From positions 1 to 61,661 of the forward strand of contig JAJZYB010000008.1 in the NCBI GenBank assembly GCA_021806135.1: a DNA stretch of 61,661 bases. The letters run 5' to 3'. Position 1 is the stretch's first letter. Each line of letters starts with the position of its first letter. This document shows, in pieces, positions 8,215 to 16,609 of this stretch. Under the pieces are notes generated by a model, which had not been told where the DNA came from, did no database searches, and worked only from the letters and a program-made list of their open reading frames with translations. This DNA is from Thermoplasmata archaeon (lineage in GTDB: Archaea > Thermoplasmatota > Thermoplasmata > Lutacidiplasmatales > UBA184). The translations under genes and the position numbers were made by a program.

Positions 8215-9716
8215 GGGTTGGGGGAGGAGGGACGGGGGGTACGATTTGACGCTTTCCGCCGGAACCGAGGGCCCGGGACCCGCGCCCGTGTCCCTGGAGG
8301 GCCGGACTCCCAGGAGGGGTCCCGTCCGAGGGCCCGGTAGCGTATCCCCGCCGCGCGGAGCCTTTCTTCGTCCACGCTCCGACGGGCGTCCACCACCAGC
8401 CGGGCCCCCAGGAGCTGCCAGAGCTCTGCCGGGGCGTCACGGTATTCGGGCCAGTCCGCCTGCAGGAGCGCCGCTTCCGAGGAGGAGAGGGCCTCGGAAA
8501 GGCTCCCGCAGAAGCTCACGGAGTCTCCCCCGCCGTGGGCGATGAGGGTCGGCAGCTCCCGCCGGAAGTTTTCGGTGGCGACCGGGTCGTGCAGCCGTAC
8601 CCGTGCCCCTCTCTTCAGCAACTCCCCCAGGATCGGATAGGCCCGGGAATCCCGCACGTCGTCGGTCCCCGCTTTGAAGGCGAGCCCCAGCAGCGCCACG
8701 GTCCGGCCGGCCAGCAAGCCTAAGGCCCCCTCCAGGAGGTCCACCACGTGGCGTGCCTGTCGGGCGTTCACTTCGAGGGCACCGGCCACCAGGGGGAGGC
8801 TCAGGCCCCGGTCCCGGGCGAACGCCTGGAGCCCGCGAAGGTCCTTGGTGAAGCAGCTTCCCCCGAAGCCCGGCCCGGCCCGGAGGAAGTGGGGGCCCAG
8901 CCGAGGGTCCTGCCCCACCACCTGGAGCACCCGGTACACATCGGCCCCGGCACGCTCGGCCAGGGGGGCGAGTTCGTTCGCGAAGGAGATCTTCAGGGCC
9001 AACAGCGCGTTGGAGGCGTACTTGACCAGGGCGGCCTCCGAGGAGGTCAGGAGCACGCGCTCCCCCGGGAATCCCCGGTACGCGGAGAGCACCCGGGCCC
9101 CCACCACAGGGTCCTCTGCCCCGACGACGATCCGCGAGGGGTTGAGCGCGTCCTTCAGGAGGCTGCCTTCCGCCAGGAACTCCGGGTTCACGGCGACCGG
9201 GATGGTCCCCCGAGCCCGTCCGGAGGCCTTCTCGAGGCGGATGGCCAACTGTTCGGCGGTCCCCGGCGGCGCGGTGCTCTTCACCACGAAGGTCCGGACC
9301 CCGGGTTCGTCCCGGAGGTGGGTCCCCAGACGCCCGCACTCCTCCTCCAGGAAACGCGTGTCCACGCTCCCATCCGGCCGGCTCGGGGTCGTCAAGCAGA
9401 GAAAGATCACCTGGGCGTGGGAGAGGAGCTCCCCACGGTCCGCGGTCACGTGCAGGCGCCCGGACCGGAGGCACTGTGCGAGGGACTCGGGAAGCCCCTC
9501 TTCTGCGAACCAGGGCCGGCCCTCCTGAAGGCCCCGGGCCCGTTCCGGGTCGACCTCGAACCCCCACACCTCCCTTCCCCGCCGGGCGAAGGCCACCGCG
9601 GTCGCGAGACCCACATGACCCAACCCGACCACCCCAAGGGTCTCCCCGTCCCCCTTGCTGGCCGGAGGGGCCCGCCGAGGTGGCCGGGACCCCCGGGGAT
9701 CGTGGCGTCCTCTCAT
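8211..9716 (-). CDS. ugd: UDP-glucose 6-dehydrogenase
   Basis: NAD-dependent enzyme that oxidises UDP-glucose twice to UDP-glucuronate. The Rossmann motif GLGHVGLATA, the substrate region VNPEFLAEGS, the catalytic cysteine in GFGGSCFTKD and the second nucleotide-binding region ALLGLAFKAGTDDVRDS are present. The ATG at 9716 overlaps the uxs stop (ATGA). UDP-N-acetylhexosamine dehydrogenases share these motifs, but the adjoining galU and uxs homologues make UDP-glucose the best substrate guess. The protein has an Arg/Pro-rich N-terminus of about 25 residues and a basic C-terminal tail. Confidence 0.88.
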   Translation of the reverse strand: MRGRHDPRGSRPPRRAPPASKGDGETLGVVGLGHVGLATAVAFARRGREVWGFEVDPERARGLQEGRPWFAEEGLPESLAQCLRSGRLHVTADRGELLSHAQVIFLCLTTPSRPDGSVDTRFLEEECGRLGTHLRDEPGVRTFVVKSTAPPGTAEQLAIRLEKASGRARGTIPVAVNPEFLAEGSLLKDALNPSRIVVGAEDPVVGARVLSAYRGFPGERVLLTSSEAALVKYASNALLALKISFANELAPLAERAGADVYRVLQVVGQDPRLGPHFLRAGPGFGGSCFTKDLRGLQAFARDRGLSLPLVAGALEVNARQARHVVDLLEGALGLLAGRTVALLGLAFKAGTDDVRDSRAYPILGELLKRGARVRLHDPVATENFRRELPTLIAHGGGDSVSFCGSLSEALSSSEAALLQADWPEYRDAPAELWQLLGARLVVDARRSVDEERLRAAGIRYRALGRDPSWESGPPGTRARVPGPRFRRKASNRTPRPSSPNP

Positions 9717-10666
9717 GGGGCGTTCCCCAACCGCTCCCGGAACTCCCGGACGGTCTGCTCCAGGCCCTGGGCGAGCGGCACCCGGGGTTCCCAACCCAAC
9801 CAGGACCGGGCCCGGCGAAGGTCCGGGCGCCGGTGCTCAGGGTCGTCCGTGGCCCGGGGGATGTGGCGGATCTCGGAGCGGCCTCCCGTGAGCTTGCAGA
9901 TGAGCTCGGCAAGCTCCGCCACGGTGCGTTCGCCACGGGGGTTTCCCAGGTTCACCGGCCCCCGTACCCGCCGGGGGGGGGCGTCCGCCATCCGTCGCAG
10001 TCCCTCCACCAGGTCCGAGACGTAGCAGAAAGACCGGGTCTGGTCCCCCCGGCCCTGGACGGTCAACGGTTTCCCCCGGAGCCCCTGGACGATGAAGTTC
10101 GAGACCACCCGCCCGTCGTCCAGCGCCATCCTGGGGCCATACGTGTTGAAGATCCGTGCGATCCGGACATCCACGCCCTCCGTTCTCCCGAAGGCGACCG
10201 ACAGGGCCTCCGCGAAGCGCTTCCCCTCGTCATAGCAGGATCGCGGGCCGATGGGGTTGACGTGCCCCCAGTACGTTTCCGGCTGGGGGTGGACCTCCGG
10301 GTCCCCGTAGACCTCCGACGTGGAGGCCAACACCACCCGCGCTTGGGCCCGGGCGGCCTGCCGGAGCACCGCCAGGGTGCCCAGGGAGTTCACCAGTAGG
10401 GTCCCCACGGGATCCGCCTGGTAGCGGGGGGGGCTCGCCGGAGAGGCGAGATGGTAGATCGTCCGGGTCTTCGGGAGGGTGCCGGGCCGGATCAGGTCCC
10501 GGCGCAGCAGGTGGAAGGTCCGATGGCTCCGGGCGGAGGTGAGGTTGCGGGGGGACCCCGTGCTGAAATTGTCCAGTCCCCAGACCTCGTACCCATCCGC
10601 GAGCAGGCGGTCCACCAGATGCGAGCCCAGGAACCCCCCGGCCCCGGTGACGAGGGCGGTCTCCAT
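9713..10666 (-). CDS. uxs: UDP-glucuronate decarboxylase (UDP-xylose synthase)-like SDR
   Basis: Extended short-chain dehydrogenase of 317 residues. The NAD motif is TGAGGFLGSH, and the active site shows STSEVYGDP and the YxxxK pair in CYDEGKR. The run LASPASPPRYQADP and PQPETYWGHVNP are typical of UDP-xylose synthases, which convert UDP-glucuronate to UDP-xylose with CO2 release. Its place between galU and ugd (4-bp overlaps on one side, adjacent on the other) fits the linear route UDP-glucose, UDP-glucuronate, UDP-xylose. A UDP-glucose 4-epimerase is the main alternative. Confidence 0.85.
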   Translation of the reverse strand: METALVTGAGGFLGSHLVDRLLADGYEVWGLDNFSTGSPRNLTSARSHRTFHLLRRDLIRPGTLPKTRTIYHLASPASPPRYQADPVGTLLVNSLGTLAVLRQAARAQARVVLASTSEVYGDPEVHPQPETYWGHVNPIGPRSCYDEGKRFAEALSVAFGRTEGVDVRIARIFNTYGPRMALDDGRVVSNFIVQGLRGKPLTVQGRGDQTRSFCYVSDLVEGLRRMADAPPRRVRGPVNLGNPRGERTVAELAELICKLTGGRSEIRHIPRATDDPEHRRPDLRRARSWLGWEPRVPLAQGLEQTVREFRERLGNAP

Positions 10667-11514
10667 CAACCCACCTGCCCCTGGAGCCAGACCCGGAAAC
10701 GGGAACCGAACTCCGGATCCCGCAGCGCGAACTCCACGTTGGTCTTCAGCCAGAGCTCCCGGTCCCCGATGTCGTAGCGCCGGCCCGAGAAGGCGGCGGC
10801 ATAGACCGGTTCCCGGGTGGAGAGCACCCGGAGGGCGTCGGTGAGCTGCACCTCGCCGTGGTGCCCCGCGGGGGTCTGCCGGATGGCGGCGAATATCCCC
10901 GGGCTCAGCAGGTAGGCCCCGGTGATCCCCAGGTTGCCCGGAGCCTCCCCCGGCTTCGGCTTCTCCACCAGGGTCCGCACCTCCCAGAGACCCGGGGAGC
11001 GCTCCGGGCCGTCCACGATCCCGTAGTCGGAGACCTTCTCTGCCGCCACGGGCTCCACTGCGATCACGCTTCCCTTGGAACCCAGGGCATGCCACCGGTC
11101 GACGAGCTGGCGGAGCAGCGGGGGATCGCAGAGATTGATGGTGTCTCCCAGGAGCACGCCGAAGGTCTCGCCCCCCACATGGCGCTCCGTGCAGAGGATG
11201 GCATCCGCGAGGCCCCGGGGGTTCCTTTGCCGGACGAAGTGCAGCGTGGTCCGATCGCTCAGGGATTCCAGCGCTTGCATGCCGGGGAGCCCGGCGAAGG
11301 CAGAGAGCTCCGGGTTGAGATCGAAGTGGTCCTCCAGCGCGCGTTTGGAGCGGCCCGTCACGATGGTGAGGTCGTCCCCGCCCGAGGCCACCGCCTCCTC
11401 CACCACGTACTGGATCACTGGCTTGTCCATCACGGGGAGCATCTCCTTGGGCATGCTCTTGGTGGCAGGGAGGAAACGGCTCCCCAGACCGGCCGCCGGG
11501 ATCACCACCTTCAC
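10666..11514 (-). CDS. galU: UTP-glucose-1-phosphate uridylyltransferase
   Basis: Nucleotidyltransferase of 282 residues that joins UTP and glucose-1-phosphate to make UDP-glucose. The signature IPAAGLGSRFLPATKSMPKE opens the protein, followed by DKPVIQYVVEEA, GDTINLC and VEKP. The GTG at 11514 is chosen because it starts directly at this motif (VKVVIPAAG); the open frame upstream is Arg/Pro-rich and non-conserved. Its stop overlaps the ATG of uxs. Confidence 0.92.
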   Translation of the reverse strand: MKVVIPAAGLGSRFLPATKSMPKEMLPVMDKPVIQYVVEEAVASGGDDLTIVTGRSKRALEDHFDLNPELSAFAGLPGMQALESLSDRTTLHFVRQRNPRGLADAILCTERHVGGETFGVLLGDTINLCDPPLLRQLVDRWHALGSKGSVIAVEPVAAEKVSDYGIVDGPERSPGLWEVRTLVEKPKPGEAPGNLGITGAYLLSPGIFAAIRQTPAGHHGEVQLTDALRVLSTREPVYAAAFSGRRYDIGDRELWLKTNVEFALRDPEFGSRFRVWLQGQVG

Positions 11515-11602
11515 GGATCCGGACCTCCGGACCGGTCCGGGCCGGTTCGGACGGGGGCGGAGCTCACGACGGGAGGCCCAGGGCCCCCCTTCCGGCTCGG
11601 GT

Positions 11603-11845
11603 TCAAACCGTCTCCATCTCGAAGAGGACCCGGTGTCCACGCAGGGCCTCCGTGAGCCGGTCGGCCAGGGCCATCATCTCGTCCAGGGTCGCGGACCCGT
11701 TCCAATCATACCGGAAATCGTAGTTGCCCTGGGTCGGCCGGAAGCCCAGGGCCTGGAGCCGACCCGCCACCAGGGACGGCGAGCTGCCCTCGCTGGAGAA
11801 GGTGATCCTCAGGTAGCTCTCCACGTCCTCCCCCGGGGGACCCAC
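11603..11845 (-). CDS. Small conserved-looking protein of unknown function
   Basis: An 80-residue acidic protein, GTG start. The sequence alternates strands and helices (ESYLRITF, LVAGRLQALGF, YDFRYDW, ALADRLTEAL, VLFEMETV), suggesting a ferredoxin-like fold of two beta-alpha-beta units. I do not recognise the family. It sits between the coaD fusion (20 bp) and galU (88 bp) in the same direction. A size match to archaeal EF-1-beta was considered but the conserved EF-1-beta pattern is missing. Confidence 0.65.
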   Translation of the reverse strand: MGPPGEDVESYLRITFSSEGSSPSLVAGRLQALGFRPTQGNYDFRYDWNGSATLDEMMALADRLTEALRGHRVLFEMETV

Positions 11846-11865
11846 CCGGAACGGGGGAATAACCC

Positions 11866-12906
11866 TTACGAGGGCCCCTCTCCCGTGAGGAGACGAAACG
11901 CCGGGAGCGAGCCGGACCGGACGGCCAGGCGTGGGACAAACGCCCCGCGGACGCCCTCTGCGATGTACTCCTCCCGGGTGAGTGCCCCCCGGGTGAGATA
12001 GCCCAGGGCCCCGCCGGGGCGTCGGCCCACGCGTCCCCGGGCCCCCACCCCTCCCACCGCGGCTTCCAGGGTGGGGCCCCCGTTCACTCCCTCACGGACC
12101 CGTTCGGGAAGCGGGAACCCGCCCGAGGTCGCCACCAGCGTCCGCCCACCTCGGTCGAGCACCACCACCGCGTGGACGTCCAGCGTCCCCTTCGCCCCTC
12201 GGACCGGAACGAGCGTGGCCTCTATACCGATCCCGTAGTCTCCCTCGCCCAGCGCCCCCCGGGCCCTCCGGGACGCTCCTTCGAAACCGGCCCGGAGCCC
12301 CCAAGGCTGGGGGTTACCCTCACCGGTGTTGACGGACCGTACGGACAGGGTGAGGCCCGGGAAGACCCGGGCGAGGCCCAGACGCACACCGGCGCGCTTG
12401 ACGGGGTTCGTGGACCCGACCCCCACCTTCAGGGGGGTCCGGCGACGCCCTCCCGCGTCGATGGTCCCTTCCCGGATCCGGGTGGAGGAGACCGGGAGGA
12501 GGTCATCGCCCAAGACGGAGGCCACCTCGATCAGGGCCACCGGTGGAAGGCCCTTCTGGCGCCGCAGACGGTTCGCCTGCACCCCGACGTGGATGGTCTC
12601 GGGGCTCGCCACCAGCATCCGCGTCCTCCCCTCAAGGAGGGCGCCCCACCGGTCGGTCAGGGGGATCAGTCGGTACTGGCGGCCGGGAAAGGCCCGGGAA
12701 AGGTGCTCCCGGAGCCGACCTTCCCGTACTTCGAAGGGTTCCACCACCCCGAGCTTGCGGCCCTCCCGGCGAAGGAACTCCTCGGTGGTGACCCCGATGC
12801 CCACTTCCTCCGCCAGGGAGAACGCGGCGGTGAGGAGGGCCTGGTGCCCGATGTGGAGATGGTCGAACGTACCTCCCAGCACCGCACGACGTGCCCGATG
12901 TGCCAT
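11866..12906 (-). CDS. coaD: Bifunctional phosphopantetheine adenylyltransferase / inosine-xanthosine triphosphatase fusion
   Basis: Two enzymes in one 346-residue chain. Residues 1-155 are the archaeal-type PPAT of coenzyme A synthesis, with GGTFDHLHIGH and VSSTRIREG. Residues about 160-346 are a DUF84 (YjjX-like) NTPase, with VGVGSTNPVKRAGV and an IGIEATLV loop; this family hydrolyses ITP and XTP to clean the nucleotide pool. A fusion of these two is known in some archaea. It is 15 bp downstream of the zinc-ribbon membrane protein gene. Confidence 0.88.
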   Translation of the reverse strand: MAHRARRAVLGGTFDHLHIGHQALLTAAFSLAEEVGIGVTTEEFLRREGRKLGVVEPFEVREGRLREHLSRAFPGRQYRLIPLTDRWGALLEGRTRMLVASPETIHVGVQANRLRRQKGLPPVALIEVASVLGDDLLPVSSTRIREGTIDAGGRRRTPLKVGVGSTNPVKRAGVRLGLARVFPGLTLSVRSVNTGEGNPQPWGLRAGFEGASRRARGALGEGDYGIGIEATLVPVRGAKGTLDVHAVVVLDRGGRTLVATSGGFPLPERVREGVNGGPTLEAAVGGVGARGRVGRRPGGALGYLTRGALTREEYIAEGVRGAFVPRLAVRSGSLPAFRLLTGEGPS

Positions 12907-12921
12907 GATGGTGCCACGCGG

Positions 12922-13113
12922 CTACAGATGGCTCTCCAGGGTGAGCAGGACGATGAGCAGGATGGCGATGGCATAGAACGCCCACACCCAGAGCCGCCGG
13001 CTCCTCACGCTCGCCTGGTAGCGCGTCTGGCACTCCGGACTGCACGTCACATCCTCGGGAGGGATGGAGACCCCGCAGACCTTGCAGTGCTTGTGGGAGG
13101 AGATCACCTGCAT
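12922..13113 (-). CDS. Small zinc-ribbon single-pass membrane protein (DUF2116-like)
   Basis: A 63-residue protein. Cysteines 10, 13, 24 and 28 form a treble-clef or zinc-ribbon (CKVC and CSPEC), followed by a basic stretch SVRSRRL and one membrane helix (about 43-60, WAFYAIAILLIVLLTL). This is the architecture of the DUF2116 family found near translation and housekeeping genes in Euryarchaea. Function unknown. It ends 15 bp before coaD and follows the GAP1-like gene by 71 bp. Confidence 0.78.
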   Translation of the reverse strand: MQVISSHKHCKVCGVSIPPEDVTCSPECQTRYQASVRSRRLWVWAFYAIAILLIVLLTLESHL

Positions 13114-13184
13114 CCGGACCTTCGTGTCCCCGAACGGGACCCCCCGCGCGAGGCCGGGGAGGGTAAAGGGTTTCGCGGGTCTCC

Positions 13185-15347
13185 TCAGGGAGGGGACCGG
13201 CCGGCTCCCGCCTCCGGGCGGCCGTCGGAGCTCTCCCGGGGGCGCCCAAGGTCCCGGCGAAGCTCCCGGCGCTCCTCAGAGAGGCCGGAGAGCTGGGTGG
13301 TGAGGTTCAGCCAAAGCCGGCCCTGGCTCTGGAGGTTCGCCTCCAGGCGGTCCAGGACCTCCCGGGTGCGGACGTTCAGGTCGGTCTCCACCCGATGGAG
13401 CTCCTGCCAGAGCTCTTCCCGGAGCTGGCTCCCCGCCTCCCCTCCCTCCCGGCGGAGGTTCTTCCGCTCCATCTCGGCCAGGCGGACCCAGGTCCGGCGC
13501 AGCAACGGGAGCATCTTCGTGGTCAACGCCAGGAACTTCCCGTCCAGGGCCTCCAGGTCCCCCCGAAGGCTGTTCTGGAACTCCACGGTCGCCTCTGTGC
13601 GCTCCCGGAGCTCGCCTAAGGACTCGGCCAGCAACTGACGATACCGGACCCGTTCCTCTTCGAGGGCGGAGCGGAGCTCCTCCTCCAGATCCGGAGAGTT
13701 CGCAGGGGGAGAAACCGTCGCCGGGAGGAGGCGGGCGAGCTCTTCCCGGACCATCTCACGGACCGCCGGCCGAAGGGCCGGGACGGCTCCGTCCGCCATT
13801 TGGTCCGGGGGGCGCCGGGCCAGGGCCTCGGCGATCCGCGCTTCCATGGCCTCCGGGGAGAGCCAGAGGGCCGCTTCTGCCCTGAGCTCCCGACGGAAGG
13901 TCTCCCAATCCTGAGCCAGGTGCTCCAGGGCCTGGAGGCGGTCCACGATCCGCCCATCGTCCGGCGTCAGGTCCGCCCCCGGAGCTTCTCCCCGGCCTGC
14001 CGGATTCGCGGCCCGCGACACCGTCCGCTGTTCCCGCGCTCCGGACGGCTGGCGAGCCGGCTCGCCCGCTGCCGGCCTCGCGACCCCGGGGGATGGAGAT
14101 GGTGGGGAGGCGGGAGCCGAAGGGCTCGACCCCGGGGCTCCCGGGCTCGGGGCCGGAGGGGAGGAGGGGGCGAGGTCCACGCCCGAGGGGGTTGGCAGGC
14201 CCGCAGAGGCCTGCCCCTGGAGCGCGGAAAGGTAGGGGCTGGCCCGGGCCGCGGTCTCTGGGTCCAGCCGGCCCCTCCGCCCGGTCGTGCCCTCCAGGGC
14301 CAGGGAGACCGCCTCCATGGCGGCGGCGATCCGGGCGATCTCCCGCCGTCGGGACTGGCCCCCCTCCCCTTCCGGCGTCGTCGAAAGCTCCAGGACCCGG
14401 GGAAGTTCGACGCGGTCGATGGCCTGGGCCAGGGCCCCGGAGCGTTCCTGGCTGCGCTGGGGATCCGCCCACCAGGTCACCGGCAGGGTGAGGGGCGGGC
14501 GACCTTTTCCCGCCGGGGCGCCCGGGGCCGTGAGATCGACCAGGTGGACGGGGCCTGAGGACCAGAGCTCCACCCGCCTCTGGTGCCGGTCACCGCCGGT
14601 CTCGTTCCGGGGGATCCTCAGCAGAGCGAGGGTGAGGGGGAAGCTCTCGGCGAACTCCTCGAACCGGACCCGCTGGACGGGAAGGAAGTAGGGGAAGACC
14701 ATCAGCCCGGAGAGCAGCACCAGGCTCGACGGAACGCGTTCGAGGAGATCCCAGAGGGCGGCCACCGCGTCGAGGAAGTCCTCGGAGACCAGGGCGAGGA
14801 GCGGACGGCCCGGGTCGTATCGCCGGTAGGTGAAGGCCTCGGAGAGACGTTCCACCCACTCCGTCGGGGCCTTCCGCAGGGCCGTCTCCGGCCGGCGGGG
14901 GTTCCCCATGGAGAGGTACCAGCGTTTCAATTGGGTGCCCAAAGGCTCGTGCCCCGCCAGGGTCCGGGACTCCAGGACCAGGGTCTTCATCCCGAGGCGC
15001 GGTCGGTCCTCGGTGGAGAGGAACATCCGTCCCAGGCACAGGTACCGGCCGTGGACCGCCGGGTAGAGGAACATCCCGGGGTAGAAGGCGAGCTTGCCGG
15101 TGGGGTCCGGGTCCCAATAATCGTGGGTGTCGGTCAGGTTGATGGCGAAGTTCCCCACCCGTCGGACCGGTTCGAGGACCTCCTTCCGGTACGGGAACTC
15201 GCTGGGAAGGGTGGTGTATCCTGGGCTCTCCGCTTCGTTGTCCACCTGTCGGCACCAGACCACGGCCACCAGTCCGCGCTCCCGGTTCCCGGCCCCCACG
15301 GGGAGTCCGGGGGAGGCGGGCCCGGCTGCCGTGGAGGAGCTCGTCAT
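13185..15347 (-). CDS. GAP1-like protein of a VWA-GTPase cassette; N-terminal domain, Pro/Ser linker, coiled-coil tail
   Basis: A 720-residue protein with three zones. Residues about 20-380 are globular, with conserved-looking blocks FYPGMFLYPAVHGRYLCLGR and LWDLLERVPSSLVLLSGL; this resembles the N-terminal domain of GTPase-associated protein 1 (GAP1-N) by pattern and neighbourhood, not by search. Residues about 385-450 are rich in Pro, Ser and Ala. Residues about 470-715 are strongly charged and helical with repeated EELRSALEEERVRYR-like heptads, so a long coiled coil. The ATG overlaps the GTPase stop (ATGA). In related cassettes this protein is thought to work with the GTPase and VWA protein. 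Confidence 0.72.
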   Translation of the reverse strand: MTSSSTAAGPASPGLPVGAGNRERGLVAVVWCRQVDNEAESPGYTTLPSEFPYRKEVLEPVRRVGNFAINLTDTHDYWDPDPTGKLAFYPGMFLYPAVHGRYLCLGRMFLSTEDRPRLGMKTLVLESRTLAGHEPLGTQLKRWYLSMGNPRRPETALRKAPTEWVERLSEAFTYRRYDPGRPLLALVSEDFLDAVAALWDLLERVPSSLVLLSGLMVFPYFLPVQRVRFEEFAESFPLTLALLRIPRNETGGDRHQRRVELWSSGPVHLVDLTAPGAPAGKGRPPLTLPVTWWADPQRSQERSGALAQAIDRVELPRVLELSTTPEGEGGQSRRREIARIAAAMEAVSLALEGTTGRRGRLDPETAARASPYLSALQGQASAGLPTPSGVDLAPSSPPAPSPGAPGSSPSAPASPPSPSPGVARPAAGEPARQPSGAREQRTVSRAANPAGRGEAPGADLTPDDGRIVDRLQALEHLAQDWETFRRELRAEAALWLSPEAMEARIAEALARRPPDQMADGAVPALRPAVREMVREELARLLPATVSPPANSPDLEEELRSALEEERVRYRQLLAESLGELRERTEATVEFQNSLRGDLEALDGKFLALTTKMLPLLRRTWVRLAEMERKNLRREGGEAGSQLREELWQELHRVETDLNVRTREVLDRLEANLQSQGRLWLNLTTQLSGLSEERRELRRDLGRPRESSDGRPEAGAGRSPP

Positions 15348-16582
15348 GTGCCCGGTAGCTCCCCACGGTCCCGGAGGACCCTCTCGCAGATGCGGGCCAG
15401 CGGCAAGGTGGTGTTCACCATCACCGGGATGCCCGCCGTGGGGCCCTGGTTCAGGTCCATCTCCGCCTGGGCGTCGCCGTAGAGGAGCGGACGCCCCTCT
15501 CCGGTCGAAATGGCCGAGGAGACCAGGAACACGTCCTCCCCCACGTCCAGGTTGTTCCCCTCCTGGGCCGCGAGGATGCTCCCCAACCGGCTCCCATCCC
15601 GCTCGGTCAGGAAACGTCGGGTATCGAAATGGGAGAGGTAGCCCCGGTGGGTCAGCACCTGCTCCACCTCCAGGTAGAAGTCCTTCAGAAGGTCGGCCTT
15701 GGAGATGGCGACCACCACCGGGATCCCCCGTTGCCGGGCGTACCGGAACACCCCCCGGGCCAGGTTGACCTGTTGCGCGCTGTCCCGAAGGGATCCTGGC
15801 TGCGGGGTCAGGAGAAGGATGAGCCCATCGGCGTCGGCGGTGAACTGGCCCATCAGGGTGAGGCCCCGGCGCCAGAGCTCCTGGCGCTCCGGCTTCCAGG
15901 AGTCGAACCGTGGGATCACGCGGCAGTGCTCCGCCGAGACCTCCTCCCGGGGGCCGTTGAGCCAGAGCCGGTCGTAGGTGAAGTAGTCCGAGATGATCCC
16001 GCCGGCCTCGTCCACCGTCTGCAGGACCATGGGGCGGGCCCCGGTCAGGTTTCCCGGCATGCCGTAGCGGAAGCGCAGGCGCATGTCGACGAACTGGTTG
16101 TACTTCGTGGGGAGCGGATACTTGGTGAGCACGCCCTGCTCCTCCCGGCCCGCCGCGAGCTCGATGAAAAGCCGGCGCGGGTCCTCCATCGGCCGGTTCA
16201 CGTAGAGCCGGGTGGTGGATTCCATCTCCGACCCCGGGCGGGTGGGGTCTGTCTCGTAGGTGGTCTCCTCCATGACCACCTCTTCCCCCACGTCGCCAAA
16301 GAGCGGGAGCGGCGACGCCGGGCGGGACGGGACGAACACCAACGGCAGGTTGAGGCCGAAGTGCCCGGAGAGGTAGCGGAAGTAGGTGGTCTTCCCGGAG
16401 GCCGGGATCCCCACCACCGCGATCTTCGCGCTCGCCGCCGGAGGGGACGGGGGGACGCGCGGGGCTCCGGAAACGGAGCTTCGCGACGGCCGGGCCGGGC
16501 CCTTCGGAGTGCCCGGGGCTTTCGTTGTCCGGCGGGTCCGGGAACTGGAACTGGTGGCCATGGGTTTCGGGGTCACCACCAC
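15344..16582 (-). CDS. P-loop GTPase of the VWA-GTPase-GAP1-like cassette
   Basis: A 412-residue protein. After a 50-residue basic, Ser/Thr/Pro-rich leader, a P-loop (GIPASGKTT, 58-66) is followed by a DxxG-like DEAGG and an NKxD-like SKAD within VVVAISKADLLKDF, the order of a TRAFAC-type GTPase. An ATYxTDP-like effector loop lies between. The GTG at 16582 is chosen because AAGGAG lies 6 bases upstream (16589-16594); an ATG 7 codons later is the alternative. It is 27 bp after the VWA gene and coupled by ATGA to the GAP1-like gene. Confidence 0.8.
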   Translation of the reverse strand: MVVTPKPMATSSSSRTRRTTKAPGTPKGPARPSRSSVSGAPRVPPSPPAASAKIAVVGIPASGKTTYFRYLSGHFGLNLPLVFVPSRPASPLPLFGDVGEEVVMEETTYETDPTRPGSEMESTTRLYVNRPMEDPRRLFIELAAGREEQGVLTKYPLPTKYNQFVDMRLRFRYGMPGNLTGARPMVLQTVDEAGGIISDYFTYDRLWLNGPREEVSAEHCRVIPRFDSWKPERQELWRRGLTLMGQFTADADGLILLLTPQPGSLRDSAQQVNLARGVFRYARQRGIPVVVAISKADLLKDFYLEVEQVLTHRGYLSHFDTRRFLTERDGSRLGSILAAQEGNNLDVGEDVFLVSSAISTGEGRPLLYGDAQAEMDLNQGPTAGIPVMVNTTLPLARICERVLRDRGELPGT

Positions 16583-16609
16583 GGAGGTCTCCTTAACGGC
16601 TCGGGCTCC

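Noticed and set aside
11603-11845. Assignment as elongation factor 1-beta
   Set aside because: Only the size fits; the conserved EF-1-beta sequence pattern is not seen.
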